Of a stretch of DNA of 64,000 nt, positions 8,056 to 18,804 are shown one piece after another (within the stretch, counting starts at the first letter, position 1; the number at the start of each line of letters is the position of its first letter). Made by a program: the position numbers and the translations under genes. Source of the DNA: Palsa-465 sp963800475. Lineage in GTDB: Bacteria; Actinomycetota; Thermoleophilia; Solirubrobacterales; Solirubrobacteraceae. Location: contig CAWDAZ010000006.1 of assembly GCA_963800475.1 (NCBI GenBank), forward strand, positions 310,001 through 374,000, given 5' to 3'. The notes beneath the pieces were generated by a model. The model saw nothing but the letters and a program-made list of their open reading frames with translations. It was not told the origin of the DNA and made no database searches.

Positions 8056-8688
8056 TCAGCCGAGCGTCGCTGAGCGCCGGCGCCCAGAGTCGGTCCAGCT
8101 CAGCCGCAAGCCGCGCAGCCGCAGCGAGCTCGCCGCGATGCCCGCGCCTTGGTCGAGGATCGCTCCACCGCGCCGGTCGAGCCGGTGGACCTCGACCAGC
8201 CGCCGCCGGCTGATGATCGACCGGGCCGCCCCGATCCACGCGACGGCGCCGTCGGTCCTCACGACGACCGAGCCCACCGACTGGTAGGCCTCGGGGCCGG
8301 GGACGTGCGAAGTCGCCTCGGCGGTGTGCAGCAGCTTGCCGTCGGTGAGCCGCCGGACCGCGACCTGGGCCTCGCCGGTGTCGACGCCGCAGCGCATCAC
8401 GCCGTACGCAGCGACACTGCCGCTGAGCGCGACGGGTCCGACCAGGTCCGCGTTGTTGCAGAACCGCGAGGTGCCCAGCCGGTAGCTGTTACGGGCCTGG
8501 CCGGCGCATCCGTACACGGTCCCGGACAGGTCGAACACCTCGGCGACCGCGTCGCTGGCGAGCACTCGCGCGCGGGCCGGGGCGCAGCTGGCATCCGCTC
8601 CGCCGCCGTGGCTCGTGCTGCCGGCCGCGGAGGAGCCGCACGCCGCCAGCACGATCGCCATCGCAGCCAATCCGCGGCCCGCTCGCAT
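8056..8688 (-). CDS. Predicted lipoprotein, unknown function
   Basis: A 210-residue protein with a short signal peptide and lipobox (VLAAC, Cys17). The mature part has six further cysteines in the first two-thirds and strand-rich segments resembling a small beta-propeller (repeated AVAW/SVVVRT and GTVYG-type strands), but no family is recognised. The reading frame continues far upstream against glnA; the ATG at 8688 is chosen because it starts the signal peptide and has a TACGCT hexamer 6 nt before it. It is convergent with the HxlR gene, separated by 6 bases, and divergent from glnA. Confidence 0.75.
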   Translation of the reverse strand: MRAGRGLAAMAIVLAACGSSAAGSTSHGGGADASCAPARARVLASDAVAEVFDLSGTVYGCAGQARNSYRLGTSRFCNNADLVGPVALSGSVAAYGVMRCGVDTGEAQVAVRRLTDGKLLHTAEATSHVPGPEAYQSVGSVVVRTDGAVAWIGAARSIISRRRLVEVHRLDRRGGAILDQGAGIAASSLRLRGLRLSWTDSGRRRSATLG

Positions 8689-8739
8689 CGTCCCAGCGTA
8701 CGGCCCGTCCCGTCGCCGAGCAAGTAACGTTCGCCGCCG

Positions 8740-10083
8740 ATGACGAGCACCGCCGCCCCGCTCACCGCTGAGGATGTGATGTCGCTCGTGCAGGAGCGCG
8801 ACATCCGCTTCGTGCGGCTGTGGTTCACGGACATCCTCGGGCAGCTGAAGTCCTTCTCGATCAACGCCACCGAGCTCGGCGACGCGTTCGAGGGCGGGAT
8901 GGGCTTCGACGGATCCTCGGTCACGGGCTTCAACCCGATCGAGGAGTCGGACATGATTGCGATGCCGGATCCGAGCACGTTCGCGATCCTCCCGTGGCGC
9001 CCGGCCGAGCAGGGGGTCGCGCGGATGTTCTGCGACATCCACACCCCGGAGCGCACCCCCTACGAGGGCGACCCGCGCTACGTCCTGCGCCGGGCGCTGG
9101 CCCGCGCGCAGGAGATGGGCTTCGACCACTTCTACGTCGGCCCCGAGCTGGAGTTCTTCTACTTCCGCGACTCGCGCTCCACCGAGGTGCTCGACGAAGG
9201 CGGCTACTTCGATCTGACCACGCTCGACGCGGGCTCGGACCTGCGCCGCGAGACGGTGCTCGCGCTCGATCAGCTCGGGATCCACACCGAGTACGCCCAC
9301 CACGAGGTCGGGCCGAGCCAGCACGAGATCGACATGCGCTACTCCGACGCGCTGAAGATGGCCGACGACTGCATGACCTACCGGATCACGGTCAAGGAAT
9401 ACGCGCTCAAGCACGGGCTCCACGCGACGTTCATGCCCAAGCCGCTGTTCGGCAAGAACGGCTCCGGCATGCACACCCATCAGTCGCTGTTCCAGGGTGG
9501 ATCGAACGCGTTCTTCGACGCCGAGGACCCGTACTACCTCTCCGACGTCGGCAAGGCGTTCATCGCCGGTCAGCTCCGGCACGCGCGCGAGATCTGCTCG
9601 ATCTTCGCGCAGTGGGTGAACTCGTACAAGCGGCTGGTCCCCGGTTACGAGGCGCCCGTGTACGTCGCGTGGTCGCGTCGCAACCGCTCGGCGCTGGTGC
9701 GCGTCCCGATGTACCACCCAGGTAAGGAGAGGACGACGCGGATGGAGCTGCGCTGCCCCGACCCGGCCTGCAATCCGTACCTCACGTTCGCGGCGCTGCT
9801 GCAGGCGGGGCTTGAGGGGATCGAGCACGGTTACGAGCTGCCCGAGCCGATGGAGACGAACCTCTATCACCTGTCGCCTGACGAGCGGCGGCGCCTCGGC
9901 ATCGAGCAGCTCCCGGAGACGCTCGGGGAGGCGATCGAGCTGACCGCGGAGTCCGAGCTGGTGTTGCGCACGCTCGGCGAGCACGTCTTCAACCGCTACA
10001 TCGAGATCAAGCGCCAGGAGTGGGACGAGTACCGGGTCCAGGTGACCCCCTGGGAGCTCGAGCGCTACCTGCCGGTGCTCTAG
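8740..10083 (+). CDS. glnA: Glutamine synthetase type I
   Basis: A 447-residue GSI enzyme that makes glutamine from glutamate, ammonia and ATP. Seen: the beta-grasp N-domain, DGSSVTGF near residue 53, the metal/glutamate block GPELEFFYF, the adenine/phosphate region and RNRSALVRVP. The short length, close to the 440-450 residue GSI-alpha (Bacillus-like) subclass rather than the about 470-residue adenylylated GSI-beta, suggests feedback rather than adenylylation control, though NLYHLSPDE does keep a Tyr at the usual place. A TAACGT hexamer lies 9 nt before the ATG. The SRPBCC gene follows directly after the stop. Confidence 0.95.
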   Translation: MTSTAAPLTAEDVMSLVQERDIRFVRLWFTDILGQLKSFSINATELGDAFEGGMGFDGSSVTGFNPIEESDMIAMPDPSTFAILPWRPAEQGVARMFCDIHTPERTPYEGDPRYVLRRALARAQEMGFDHFYVGPELEFFYFRDSRSTEVLDEGGYFDLTTLDAGSDLRRETVLALDQLGIHTEYAHHEVGPSQHEIDMRYSDALKMADDCMTYRITVKEYALKHGLHATFMPKPLFGKNGSGMHTHQSLFQGGSNAFFDAEDPYYLSDVGKAFIAGQLRHAREICSIFAQWVNSYKRLVPGYEAPVYVAWSRRNRSALVRVPMYHPGKERTTRMELRCPDPACNPYLTFAALLQAGLEGIEHGYELPEPMETNLYHLSPDERRRLGIEQLPETLGEAIELTAESELVLRTLGEHVFNRYIEIKRQEWDEYRVQVTPWELERYLPVL

Positions 10084-10521
10084 ATGAAAGTCGAGACGGA
10101 CATCGTCATTGCCAAGCCGGCCGCCGAAGTGTTCGAGTACATCGCGCACGCAGAGGAGCTGCCCGAGTACGTGACGGACTTCGAGACCGTCACGCAGGCC
10201 ACCGAAGGTGAGCCGGGCGTCGGCACTTGCTACAGCTACACGATGAGGCGGGGAGCGCAGGGCACGTTCGAGTGGACCGAGTTCAAGCCGGACTCGCGGC
10301 TGGCCTGGCACGGTCCCGCGGTCAAGGCGGGCCCCGGCTCGATGGAGCCCGCCGGGCGGTGGGAGCTGAGGCCGGAGGGGGAGGGCACTCGCGTCACGCT
10401 CGTGATGGCGCCCACCCCGGGCGGTTTCTTCAAGCTGCTGGCGCCGTTCATGGCGGCCGGCCTGCGCAAGGGCAACGCGGACGCGCTCGAGCGGCTGAAG
10501 CAGCGGCTCGAGTCCAGTTAG
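10084..10521 (+). CDS. SRPBCC (START-like/polyketide cyclase) family protein
   Basis: A 145-residue single-domain protein starting immediately after the glnA stop, so translationally linked to it. The N-terminus (VETDIVIAKPAAEVFEYIAHAEELPEY) and the C-terminal long helix (ADALERLKQRLES) are typical of the SRPBCC helix-grip fold, which binds hydrophobic ligands in a deep pocket. No catalytic residues can be assigned. The link to glutamine synthetase is positional only. Confidence 0.85.
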   Translation: MKVETDIVIAKPAAEVFEYIAHAEELPEYVTDFETVTQATEGEPGVGTCYSYTMRRGAQGTFEWTEFKPDSRLAWHGPAVKAGPGSMEPAGRWELRPEGEGTRVTLVMAPTPGGFFKLLAPFMAAGLRKGNADALERLKQRLESS

Positions 10522-10525
10522 AGCC

Positions 10526-12490
<1,965 letters not shown>

Positions 12491-12536
12491 CGGCCCAGGC
12501 TACCCCCGCGGCGATGCGGGCAATACGCTTGTGCCG

Positions 12537-12929
12537 ATGCCGAGCCATCGTCAGCCCGTCGACGCCGCAGGCGCTCCGGAGGCGATCGGGCCCTACGTGC
12601 ACGCGATCCGGACCGGGGACCTGCTGTTCTGCTCCGGCCAGATCCCGATCGACCCGCGCACCGGCGAGCTGATCGAGGGCACGGTCGCGGACGAGGCCGG
12701 CCGATGCCTCGAGAACCTCGCCGCCGTGTGCGCCGCGGCCGGCACGACGCTCGGCGACGCGGTGCGTCTGACCGTGTACACGACCGATATGAGCTCGTTC
12801 GGCGTGATCAACGAGGTGTACGAGTCGTTCTTCGAATCCGACCCACCCGCTCGCGTCGCGATCGGAGTGGCCGCGCTGCCGCGTGGCGCCCGGGTGGAAA
12901 TCGACGCGGTGGTGGCCATCCCTGACTGA
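12537..12929 (+). CDS. ridA: RidA family enamine/imine deaminase
   Basis: A 130-residue RidA (YjgF/YER057c/UK114) protein. It shows AIGPYVHAIRTGDLLFCSGQIPIDP, and the conserved Arg of the active site within PPARVAIGVAALPRGARVEID. RidA hydrolyses the reactive enamine/imine made by PLP dehydratases such as threonine deaminase, and the next gene is exactly that enzyme, overlapping by 47 bases. A TACGCT hexamer lies 7 nt before the ATG with no ribosome site, pointing to a leaderless message. Confidence 0.93.
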   Translation: MPSHRQPVDAAGAPEAIGPYVHAIRTGDLLFCSGQIPIDPRTGELIEGTVADEAGRCLENLAAVCAAAGTTLGDAVRLTVYTTDMSSFGVINEVYESFFESDPPARVAIGVAALPRGARVEIDAVVAIPD

Positions 12930-14172
12930 AACGCTCCCGGAGCACCAGGCGCCGGTCGCCATCTCGCTCGACGAGATCCGCAGCGCCGCCGACGCCGGCG
13001 CCGGGATCGTCCGCCGTACACCGATGCTCGGCTCGAAGACGCTGAGCGAACGGGCCGGCGCGCCGGTCCTCCTCAAGGCGGAGAACCTCCAGCGCACCGG
13101 CTCGTTCAAGCTACGTGGCGCGCTGGCAAAGATCGCCGCGCTCGGAGAGCGGTGCGCCGCGGGCGTGGTGACGGCCAGCGCCGGCAACCACGGCCAGGCG
13201 GTGGCGTACGGGGCCCGGGAGCACGGTGTCGGCTGTGTCGTGTTCATGCCCGATGAGGCGCCGATCTCCAAGGTCGAGGGTGCCCGCGCGCTGGGCGCGA
13301 CGGTGCATCTGACCGGGGCGACAGTTGACGAGTCGCTGGCCGCGGCACGGGCCATGGCCGACAAGGACGGACTCGCATTCGTGCACCCGTTCGACGATCC
13401 GGTGGTGATCGCGGGCCAGGGCGGTGTGGGGCTCGATCTTCATGAGCAGGCGCCCGACGGGTCGCTGACCGTGGTCGTACCGATCGGAGGCGGTGGTCTC
13501 GCGAGCGGGACCGCGATCGCGATCAAGTCGCTGCGGCCGGATGTCCGTGTCGTGGGCGTCCAGGTTGAAAGCTGTGCCCCGTTCGTCGCCTCGCTGAAGG
13601 CCGGCCATTCCGTGGCGGTCGAGTCGGCGTTGACGATCGCCGACGGGATTGCCGTCAAGCAGCCCGGCGAAGTGACGCTGCCGCTGATCGAGCGCTGGAT
13701 CGACGAGATCGTGGCGGTCGGCGAGGACGACGTCGCGGAGGCGATGGAGTTCCTGATGGAGCGCGCGAAGCTGGTCGTCGAGGGCGCGGGCGCGGTGGGC
13801 GTCGCCGCGCTGCAAGCCGGACTGGTTCGGCCCACCCCGGGCAGCACCGTCGTCGTGATTCTGTCCGGCGGGAACGTCGATGCCGGCCTGCTGGGGCAGA
13901 TCGTGGTCCGGCACGAGAGCATCATCGGCAGGCGACTGGTCGTGCTCGCGCGGGTCTCCGATCGGCCCGGCTCGCTCGCGCGCCTGCTGACGCTCGTCGG
14001 TGAGCAGGGAGCGAACCTGCTCGACGTGAACCATCTCCCCGAGGGCTTCGAATTGCACGTCCGGGAGACGGCGGTGCAGCTGCTGCTGGAGACCCGCGGA
14101 CACGCTCACGCCGAGCAGGTCAGGCAGGCCGTCCGCGACGCGGGCTACGCCGAGCCGCGGCTGCTGCAGTAG
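12883..14172 (+). CDS. ilvA: Threonine ammonia-lyase with ACT domain
   Basis: A PLP enzyme that converts threonine to 2-oxobutanoate. The PLP lysine lies in SFKLRGA (Lys76 from the GTG), followed by ASAGNHGQAVAYGA and the glycine loop GGGGLASGTAIA. A C-terminal ACT domain (VLARVSDRPGSLARLL, about residues 345-425) should bind an amino-acid effector. The length (about 415-429) matches the short TdcB/IlvA class. The GTG at 12883 overlaps ridA by 47 bases; homology really begins near residue 26 (AISLDEIRSAA), so a later unusual start is possible. RidA next door would clear its 2-aminocrotonate product. Confidence 0.92.
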   Translation: MAPGWKSTRWWPSLTETLPEHQAPVAISLDEIRSAADAGAGIVRRTPMLGSKTLSERAGAPVLLKAENLQRTGSFKLRGALAKIAALGERCAAGVVTASAGNHGQAVAYGAREHGVGCVVFMPDEAPISKVEGARALGATVHLTGATVDESLAAARAMADKDGLAFVHPFDDPVVIAGQGGVGLDLHEQAPDGSLTVVVPIGGGGLASGTAIAIKSLRPDVRVVGVQVESCAPFVASLKAGHSVAVESALTIADGIAVKQPGEVTLPLIERWIDEIVAVGEDDVAEAMEFLMERAKLVVEGAGAVGVAALQAGLVRPTPGSTVVVILSGGNVDAGLLGQIVVRHESIIGRRLVVLARVSDRPGSLARLLTLVGEQGANLLDVNHLPEGFELHVRETAVQLLLETRGHAHAEQVRQAVRDAGYAEPRLLQ

Positions 14173-14891
14173 TCGCGCGCCTCGCGTACGAGCGCGTCGA
14201 TCACGGTGCTGGTCTCGTCGGCCTCGGGATGCCACTGCACGCCGAGTACGAAGCGGCGGTCGGGCGCCTCGACGGCCTCGGGCAGCGCGTCGCCGAGCGC
14301 CGAATGACCGGTGATTTGCAGCCCTTGACCGACCACGTCGACCCCCTGGTGGTGGTGGGACTTGGTGACGTGCACCTCTTCGCCGGCGGCGCGCGCGGCG
14401 AGTGATCCGGGGTCGAGATTCACAACGTGGTCGGCGCCGTCGAAGCTGCCGGGGTTGATCCGGTGGTCCTGGTGGCCGACCTCGTCGGGTAGATGCTGCA
14501 GCAGCGTCCCGCCCCGCGAGACGTTGAGCAGCTGCATGCCGCGACAGATCCCGAGCACCGGCAGGTCGCGCTCCCACGCTCGGCGCGTGAGCGCGAGCTC
14601 GCTCCGGTCGCGCTCAGGAACGATCGCCTTGGTCTCGGGATGGCGCTCGGCTCCGTACGTGGCGGGGTCGATGTCGTTGCCGCCCGCGAGGATCAGCGCG
14701 TCGAGCAGGTCGAGGACCTGATCGGGATCGCGCTCGACCTCCGGATCCGGCGGGATCATGAGCGCCAGCCCGCCGGCGCGATGAACCGCCGCGATGTAGC
14801 CGTACGGCGTCAGCACAGCCGGCTGCTCCCACACGCTCCAGGCAGCTTCCACGAGGCTGGCGGCGATGCCGATCACTGGGCGCCGTTCCAT
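14145..14891 (-). CDS. Class I glutamine amidotransferase, gamma-glutamyl-GABA hydrolase family (peptidase C26)
   Basis: A 248-residue PuuD-like hydrolase. The nucleophile elbow is GICRGMQ, the catalytic His-Glu pair is in VQWHPEA, and LILAGGNDIDP is the family's oxyanion region. Such enzymes cleave gamma-glutamyl amides in polyamine breakdown. It overlaps the 3' end of ilvA by 28 bases, tail to tail. A TACGCT hexamer lies 8 nt before the ATG. No other putrescine genes are near, so the substrate is uncertain. Confidence 0.9.
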   Translation of the reverse strand: MERRPVIGIAASLVEAAWSVWEQPAVLTPYGYIAAVHRAGGLALMIPPDPEVERDPDQVLDLLDALILAGGNDIDPATYGAERHPETKAIVPERDRSELALTRRAWERDLPVLGICRGMQLLNVSRGGTLLQHLPDEVGHQDHRINPGSFDGADHVVNLDPGSLAARAAGEEVHVTKSHHHQGVDVVGQGLQITGHSALGDALPEAVEAPDRRFVLGVQWHPEADETSTVIDALVREARDYCSSRGSA

Positions 14892-14946
14892 CGACCGTGA
14901 GCGTAGTAATGATCGCGGCGAGACCCCACCGGGGGTCGATCTGCGT

Positions 14947-15537
14947 CTACCCCGACGGCGGCGGGATCGAGCTCGCGGTCAAAGGCGGCTCGTGCGCAGG
15001 CGCCGTCAGCTCGAGCGGTAGCGCAGAGAGGGTCAGGTCGGAGAGCCGCTCGGTGCGCTCACCGCCCGCGAGCGCGCCGCCCACCGCGACTGCGGCCGAT
15101 CCTCCGAGCGCCAGCCACAGCCCCCAGGCCGGGTGCAGCAGTCCGCCGGGTCCCGGTGGGACGGCCCAGCGGTAGACGACCAGCGCGGCGCCGATCACCC
15201 CGGCGAATCCGACCAGCTTCGCGACGCTGGAGGCGCGGCCACTGATCGCCAGCAGCGACAGCCCGCCGCCGATCACGCCGGCTACGAGCAGCACGCCGGG
15301 GATCGTGGTCATTGTCTGCCAGGCGGTGATGTGGAACGGCGCGAGCTGGTTGAGCTGCTGCACGCCCGAGTTGACCGCCGCCTCGGAAAAGCCGAGCTGG
15401 CGGGCGATGTTGTCGGCGGAATCGATCAGGGCAGCGGGGATCCGGAAGCTGTACCAGGGCAGCCACAGGCTCGCGATCAGCGCGATCCCGCCGAGCACGG
15501 CCACCGAGTAGCCCCTCGTCTCCCTCTGATCGGGCAC
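14947..15537 (-). CDS. Four-helix membrane protein, unknown function
   Basis: A 196-residue protein with four predicted membrane segments (about residues 13-32, 80-98, 106-124 and 134-158). A 45-residue extracellular loop between the first two helices (PAALIDSADNIARQLGF...) looks helical and amphipathic. The C-terminal 35 residues are polar and proline-rich. No family motif is recognised. The gene lies between the C26 hydrolase and the acyl-CoA synthetase genes on the same strand with gaps of about 50 bases. Confidence 0.65.
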   Translation of the reverse strand: MPDQRETRGYSVAVLGGIALIASLWLPWYSFRIPAALIDSADNIARQLGFSEAAVNSGVQQLNQLAPFHITAWQTMTTIPGVLLVAGVIGGGLSLLAISGRASSVAKLVGFAGVIGAALVVYRWAVPPGPGGLLHPAWGLWLALGGSAAVAVGGALAGGERTERLSDLTLSALPLELTAPAHEPPLTASSIPPPSG

Positions 15538-15588
15538 GGTGATTCCATCGGGCCAACGGGCGGAAGGATTTAGCGCCGGGCGCGATTC

Positions 15589-17049
15589 TCAACGGGTTGC
15601 CCGCAGCAGCGCGCGCTTGACCTTGCCGCTCGCGGTCTTTGGCAGCTCGGGCGAGAACTCGACGATCCGCGGGTACTTGTAGGGCGCCGTCTGCTCGCGG
15701 ACGTGGGCCTGCAGCGCCGACGCAAGCGTGTCGCTCGGTTCGAACCCGTCGCGAAGCACCACCACCGCGCGCACGATCGACCCGCGCTCCTCGTCGGGCG
15801 CGGCTACCACCGCCGCCTCGGCGACGGCGGGATGTGAGACCAGTGCCGACTCGACTTCGAACGGCCCGATCCGGTATCCGGAGGAGATGATCAGGTCGTC
15901 GTTGCGTCCTTCGAAGTACAGGTAGCCGTCCTCCTCCTGACGGACTCGATCGCCGGTGTGCCAGGGCTGCCCTTCCGGCGCGGGCTCGCCCCCGAGATGC
16001 CCGACGAAGAAGGTCGGATCGGTGTTCGGGTCCGAGAGCACCAGCTCGCCGTCGATCACCTCGAGGGCGACGCCCGGCAGCGGGCGCCCCATCGACCCTG
16101 GCCGCACCGGCTCGCCGGCCGGGTTGCCGGTCAGCTGTCCGGTCTCGGTCTGGCCGTAGCCGTCGCGGATCTCGATCCCCACCGCCTCCTTGAACGCGCG
16201 GATCACCTCAGGGTTGAGCGCCTCGCCGGCGGCCACCAGCGTGCGGAGTTCGGGCAGCGGCGCGAGCGTGGCGCGCTTGGCGATCACGCGGTACTCGGTG
16301 GGCGCCATGCACAGGACATTGACCTGCTCCGAGGCGAGGATCTCCAGCCGCTGGACGGGGTCGAAGCGGGCGTCGTGAAGCAACGCGGTGGCGCCGTTCA
16401 GCCACGGGGCGATGAACGAGTTGCGCGCCGACTTCGACCAGCCGGTCGCCGCGGTGCACCACACCAGATCGCCCTCGCGGGCGTCGAGCCAATGCGTCGC
16501 CTGGAGGTGCTGCCCGGGGAGGTAGCGCTGGCCGTGGACGACTCCCTTCGGCTCGCCGGTCGTCCCGCTCGTGAATGTGATCACGCACGGGTCGGACCGA
16601 TCGAGGTCCGGGGCCGGCGCGGGGTCGTGGTCGAACAGTCGCTCGTCGGGGATTGTGACCACCTCGCAACCCGGGTCGGCCGTGGACAGCTCTGCCACGT
16701 TGCGCTCGTCGGCGACGATCAGCGCCGGGTGGGCCGCGTCGAGCCGGACCCGCAGGTCCTTGGCGCGCAGCTGCTCGTTGCAGGCGAGCACCACGGCGCC
16801 GATCCGGAAGCAGGCCACCATCGTCAGGACCCACTCCGAGCGGTTCCCGATCAGGGTCATCACCACGTCGCCCTTCCCGACCCCGTGCCGCTCGAGCGCG
16901 GCCGCGAGCCTGGCGCTGCGGTCCGAGACCTCCGCGAACGTCCACTCGCGGCGGCGGCCGTCGTGGTCGAGTTCGATCAGCGCCAGGCGCGCGGCCGGCG
17001 CCGCGTCGACCACGTCGCGGGCGAAGTTCATCGGCGGCGAGTCTGCCAC
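15589..17049 (-). CDS. Acyl-CoA synthetase (AMP-forming)
   Basis: A 486-residue ANL-superfamily ligase that activates a carboxylic acid to its CoA thioester through an acyl-AMP. Seen: the P-loop-like TFTSGTTGEPKGVVHG, the DGYGQTETG adenine block, HTGDRVRQEEDGYLYFEGR at the hinge and PKTASGKVKRALLR with the adenylation lysine at the C-terminus. The overall shape is closest to medium-chain or acetyl-CoA-synthetase-like enzymes. The start could be GTG 17049 or ATG 17031. It is divergent from the small membrane protein at 17061, only 11 bases apart. Confidence 0.92.
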   Translation of the reverse strand: MADSPPMNFARDVVDAAPAARLALIELDHDGRRREWTFAEVSDRSARLAAALERHGVGKGDVVMTLIGNRSEWVLTMVACFRIGAVVLACNEQLRAKDLRVRLDAAHPALIVADERNVAELSTADPGCEVVTIPDERLFDHDPAPAPDLDRSDPCVITFTSGTTGEPKGVVHGQRYLPGQHLQATHWLDAREGDLVWCTAATGWSKSARNSFIAPWLNGATALLHDARFDPVQRLEILASEQVNVLCMAPTEYRVIAKRATLAPLPELRTLVAAGEALNPEVIRAFKEAVGIEIRDGYGQTETGQLTGNPAGEPVRPGSMGRPLPGVALEVIDGELVLSDPNTDPTFFVGHLGGEPAPEGQPWHTGDRVRQEEDGYLYFEGRNDDLIISSGYRIGPFEVESALVSHPAVAEAAVVAAPDEERGSIVRAVVVLRDGFEPSDTLASALQAHVREQTAPYKYPRIVEFSPELPKTASGKVKRALLRATR

Positions 17050-17060
17050 GATGGCCCGCT

Positions 17061-17438
17061 GTGACGCTCTGGAACGGGATCCTGTGGCTGCACCTGCTCG
17101 CGATGGCGTTCTTCGTGGGCGGCCAGCTGATGCTCGCCGCGGTCGTCGTGCCGGTGTTGCGCGGGCGCGAGGACGGCGAGCCGATGCGTGCCGCCGCCCG
17201 GCGATTCGGACACGCGACCGTCGGCACGATCGCGGTGCTCGTGATCACCGGCGCGGCGATGGCGAGCCACTACCACAAGTGGCACGACTCGACGCTTCAG
17301 GTCAAGCTCGGGCTCGTCGTCCTGGTCGGCGTGCTGATCGCGGCCCACATCCGGCGCCCCCGGCTGCACGCGCTCGACGCCGCGACGTTCATCGTCTCGG
17401 TGGCGATCGTGTGGCTCGGGATCGTCGTCGCGGGGTGA
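17061..17438 (+). CDS. Small four-helix membrane protein, CopD-like
   Basis: A 125-residue integral membrane protein. The pattern WLHLLAMAFFVGGQLMLAAVVVPVL, an RFG motif, GHATVGTIAVLVITGA and a WHDSTLQVKLGLVVLVGVLIAAH segment resemble the copper-resistance CopD/DUF2269-type family, with conserved His in helices 1 and 3. Function unproven. Start is GTG. Confidence 0.7.
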   Translation: MTLWNGILWLHLLAMAFFVGGQLMLAAVVVPVLRGREDGEPMRAAARRFGHATVGTIAVLVITGAAMASHYHKWHDSTLQVKLGLVVLVGVLIAAHIRRPRLHALDAATFIVSVAIVWLGIVVAG

Positions 17439-17470
17439 GCGCAATTTCAGTGAGCGGGTAAGCTCGAAGC

Positions 17471-18340
17471 ATGGGTCTGATGACCGGCAGCGGGCCACTC
17501 GGCCGCGAGCCCGTCGGGACGTTCAACTTCGAGCCACCGGCGCCCGGACGCGCCCTGTACCTCGAGCCGACCCCGAAGCGGATCCGCGTCGAGGTCGGCG
17601 GAGAGACGATCGCCGACAGCCGCCGCGCGATGCTCCTGCAGGAGTCGGGTCATCAGCCGGTCTATTACTTCCCGCCCGAGGACGTTCGTTCTGAGGTCCT
17701 CGAACCGAGCGATCGGCATACACGCTGCCCCAAGAAGGGCGAGGCGTCCTATTACACGATCCGCGCGGGCGCCAAGGTCGTCGAGGCCGGTGCGTGGTAC
17801 TACCCCGACCCGATCCCGACTGCCCCAGCGGAGCTGAAGGGGCTGGTCGCGTTCTACTTCAACCGTATGGACCGGTGGCTCGAGGAGGACGAGGAGATCG
17901 CCGTCCATCCCCGGGACCCGTACCACCGCGTGGACGTGCTTGGAACCGGCCGGCGCGTCCGCGTGTCGCTCGGCGGCGAGTTGCTCGCCGAGTCCGGTGC
18001 CGCGATCGCGCTGTTCGAGTCGAACCTGCCGCCGCGCTGGTACCTGCCGCTCCAGGACGTACGGGCGGAACTGGTGTCGACCGAGACCGTGACGCGCTGC
18101 CCGTACAAGGGCGAGGCCGGCTACTACTCGGTGCAGCTCGCCGGCGGCGAGCTTGAGAAGGACCTGGCGTGGTACTACGCCGAGCCGTTCGACGAGGTCC
18201 GCCGGATCGCCGGGATGGTGTGCTTCTTCAACGAGCGCGTCGACCTCGAGCTCGACGGCGAGCTGCACGAGCGGCCGGAGTCACCGTACAGCCACGGCGT
18301 CCGGTCCGAGAACGCCCCGCCCCTGCAGACGCGCGGTTAG
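17471..18340 (+). CDS. Tandem DUF427 domain protein
   Basis: A 289-residue cytoplasmic protein made of two DUF427 domains (about residues 30-130 and 150-255). Each shows the family pattern: a beta-strand with a VxxGGExxAxS turn, YxFPxxDV/YLPLQDV, then TRCPxKGEAxYY. DUF427 is widespread in actinobacteria and still has no established role. A TAAGCT hexamer lies 6 nt before the ATG. It ends overlapping the thioesterase gene by 4 bases, tail to tail. Confidence 0.92.
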   Translation: MGLMTGSGPLGREPVGTFNFEPPAPGRALYLEPTPKRIRVEVGGETIADSRRAMLLQESGHQPVYYFPPEDVRSEVLEPSDRHTRCPKKGEASYYTIRAGAKVVEAGAWYYPDPIPTAPAELKGLVAFYFNRMDRWLEEDEEIAVHPRDPYHRVDVLGTGRRVRVSLGGELLAESGAAIALFESNLPPRWYLPLQDVRAELVSTETVTRCPYKGEAGYYSVQLAGGELEKDLAWYYAEPFDEVRRIAGMVCFFNERVDLELDGELHERPESPYSHGVRSENAPPLQTRG

Positions 18341-18786
18341 GGCCTCGGCCGCTCGGCCGTTCCCGGCAGCACCATCTGGGTGCAGATGAAGTTCGCCGCC
18401 AAGCGACCCGCCTTCTCGACACGCACCTCCCAGACCTGGGTTCGGCCGCCCAGGTGAAGCGGGGCGCCCGTACCCACCAGCTCGTCGCCCATCGTCGCCG
18501 ACGTGAATACGTTGATCTTCATCTCCGCGGTCGTGAAGCTCTGACCCTCGGCCAGGCTGAGCATCGTGCCCCACGCCGCGACCGAGTCGGCGAACGCGAC
18601 CCACACGCCGCCGTGCACATAGCCGCCGGGATGCAGGTGACGGCGGTCGACCACCAGCCGCCCGCGGACGAGCTTGCCGGTCACCTCGAGCGGCTCGATC
18701 CCGAGCTCGCCCGGGAATGACCCCTGCAGCGCGCGCGCGAACTCCGCGGCGGTGGGCGCGGCGTCTCCGATCGGCAGCGAGGACAT
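18337..18786 (-). CDS. PaaI-family hotdog thioesterase
   Basis: A 149-residue acyl-CoA thioesterase. The hotdog active-site helix reads HPGGYVHGGVWVAFADSVAAWG, followed by the TAEMKINVFTSA strand of the PaaI/uncharacterised-thioesterase family. It probably hydrolyses an aromatic or small acyl-CoA. A TACACT hexamer lies 6 nt before the ATG. Confidence 0.9.
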   Translation of the reverse strand: MSSLPIGDAAPTAAEFARALQGSFPGELGIEPLEVTGKLVRGRLVVDRRHLHPGGYVHGGVWVAFADSVAAWGTMLSLAEGQSFTTAEMKINVFTSATMGDELVGTGAPLHLGGRTQVWEVRVEKAGRLAANFICTQMVLPGTAERPRP

Positions 18787-18804
18787 CGGCGCAGTGTATG
18801 GAGG

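Noticed and set aside
8689..10311. Upstream extension of the minus-strand lipoprotein frame through glnA
   Set aside because: Glutamine synthetase on the plus strand is certain; the ATG at 8688 starts a clear lipoprotein signal.
13111..14577. A 488-codon open frame on the minus strand opposite ilvA and the C26 hydrolase gene
   Set aside because: Mirror of the codon bias of real genes; Arg/Ala-rich with no domain, while both overlapped genes have clear catalytic motifs.
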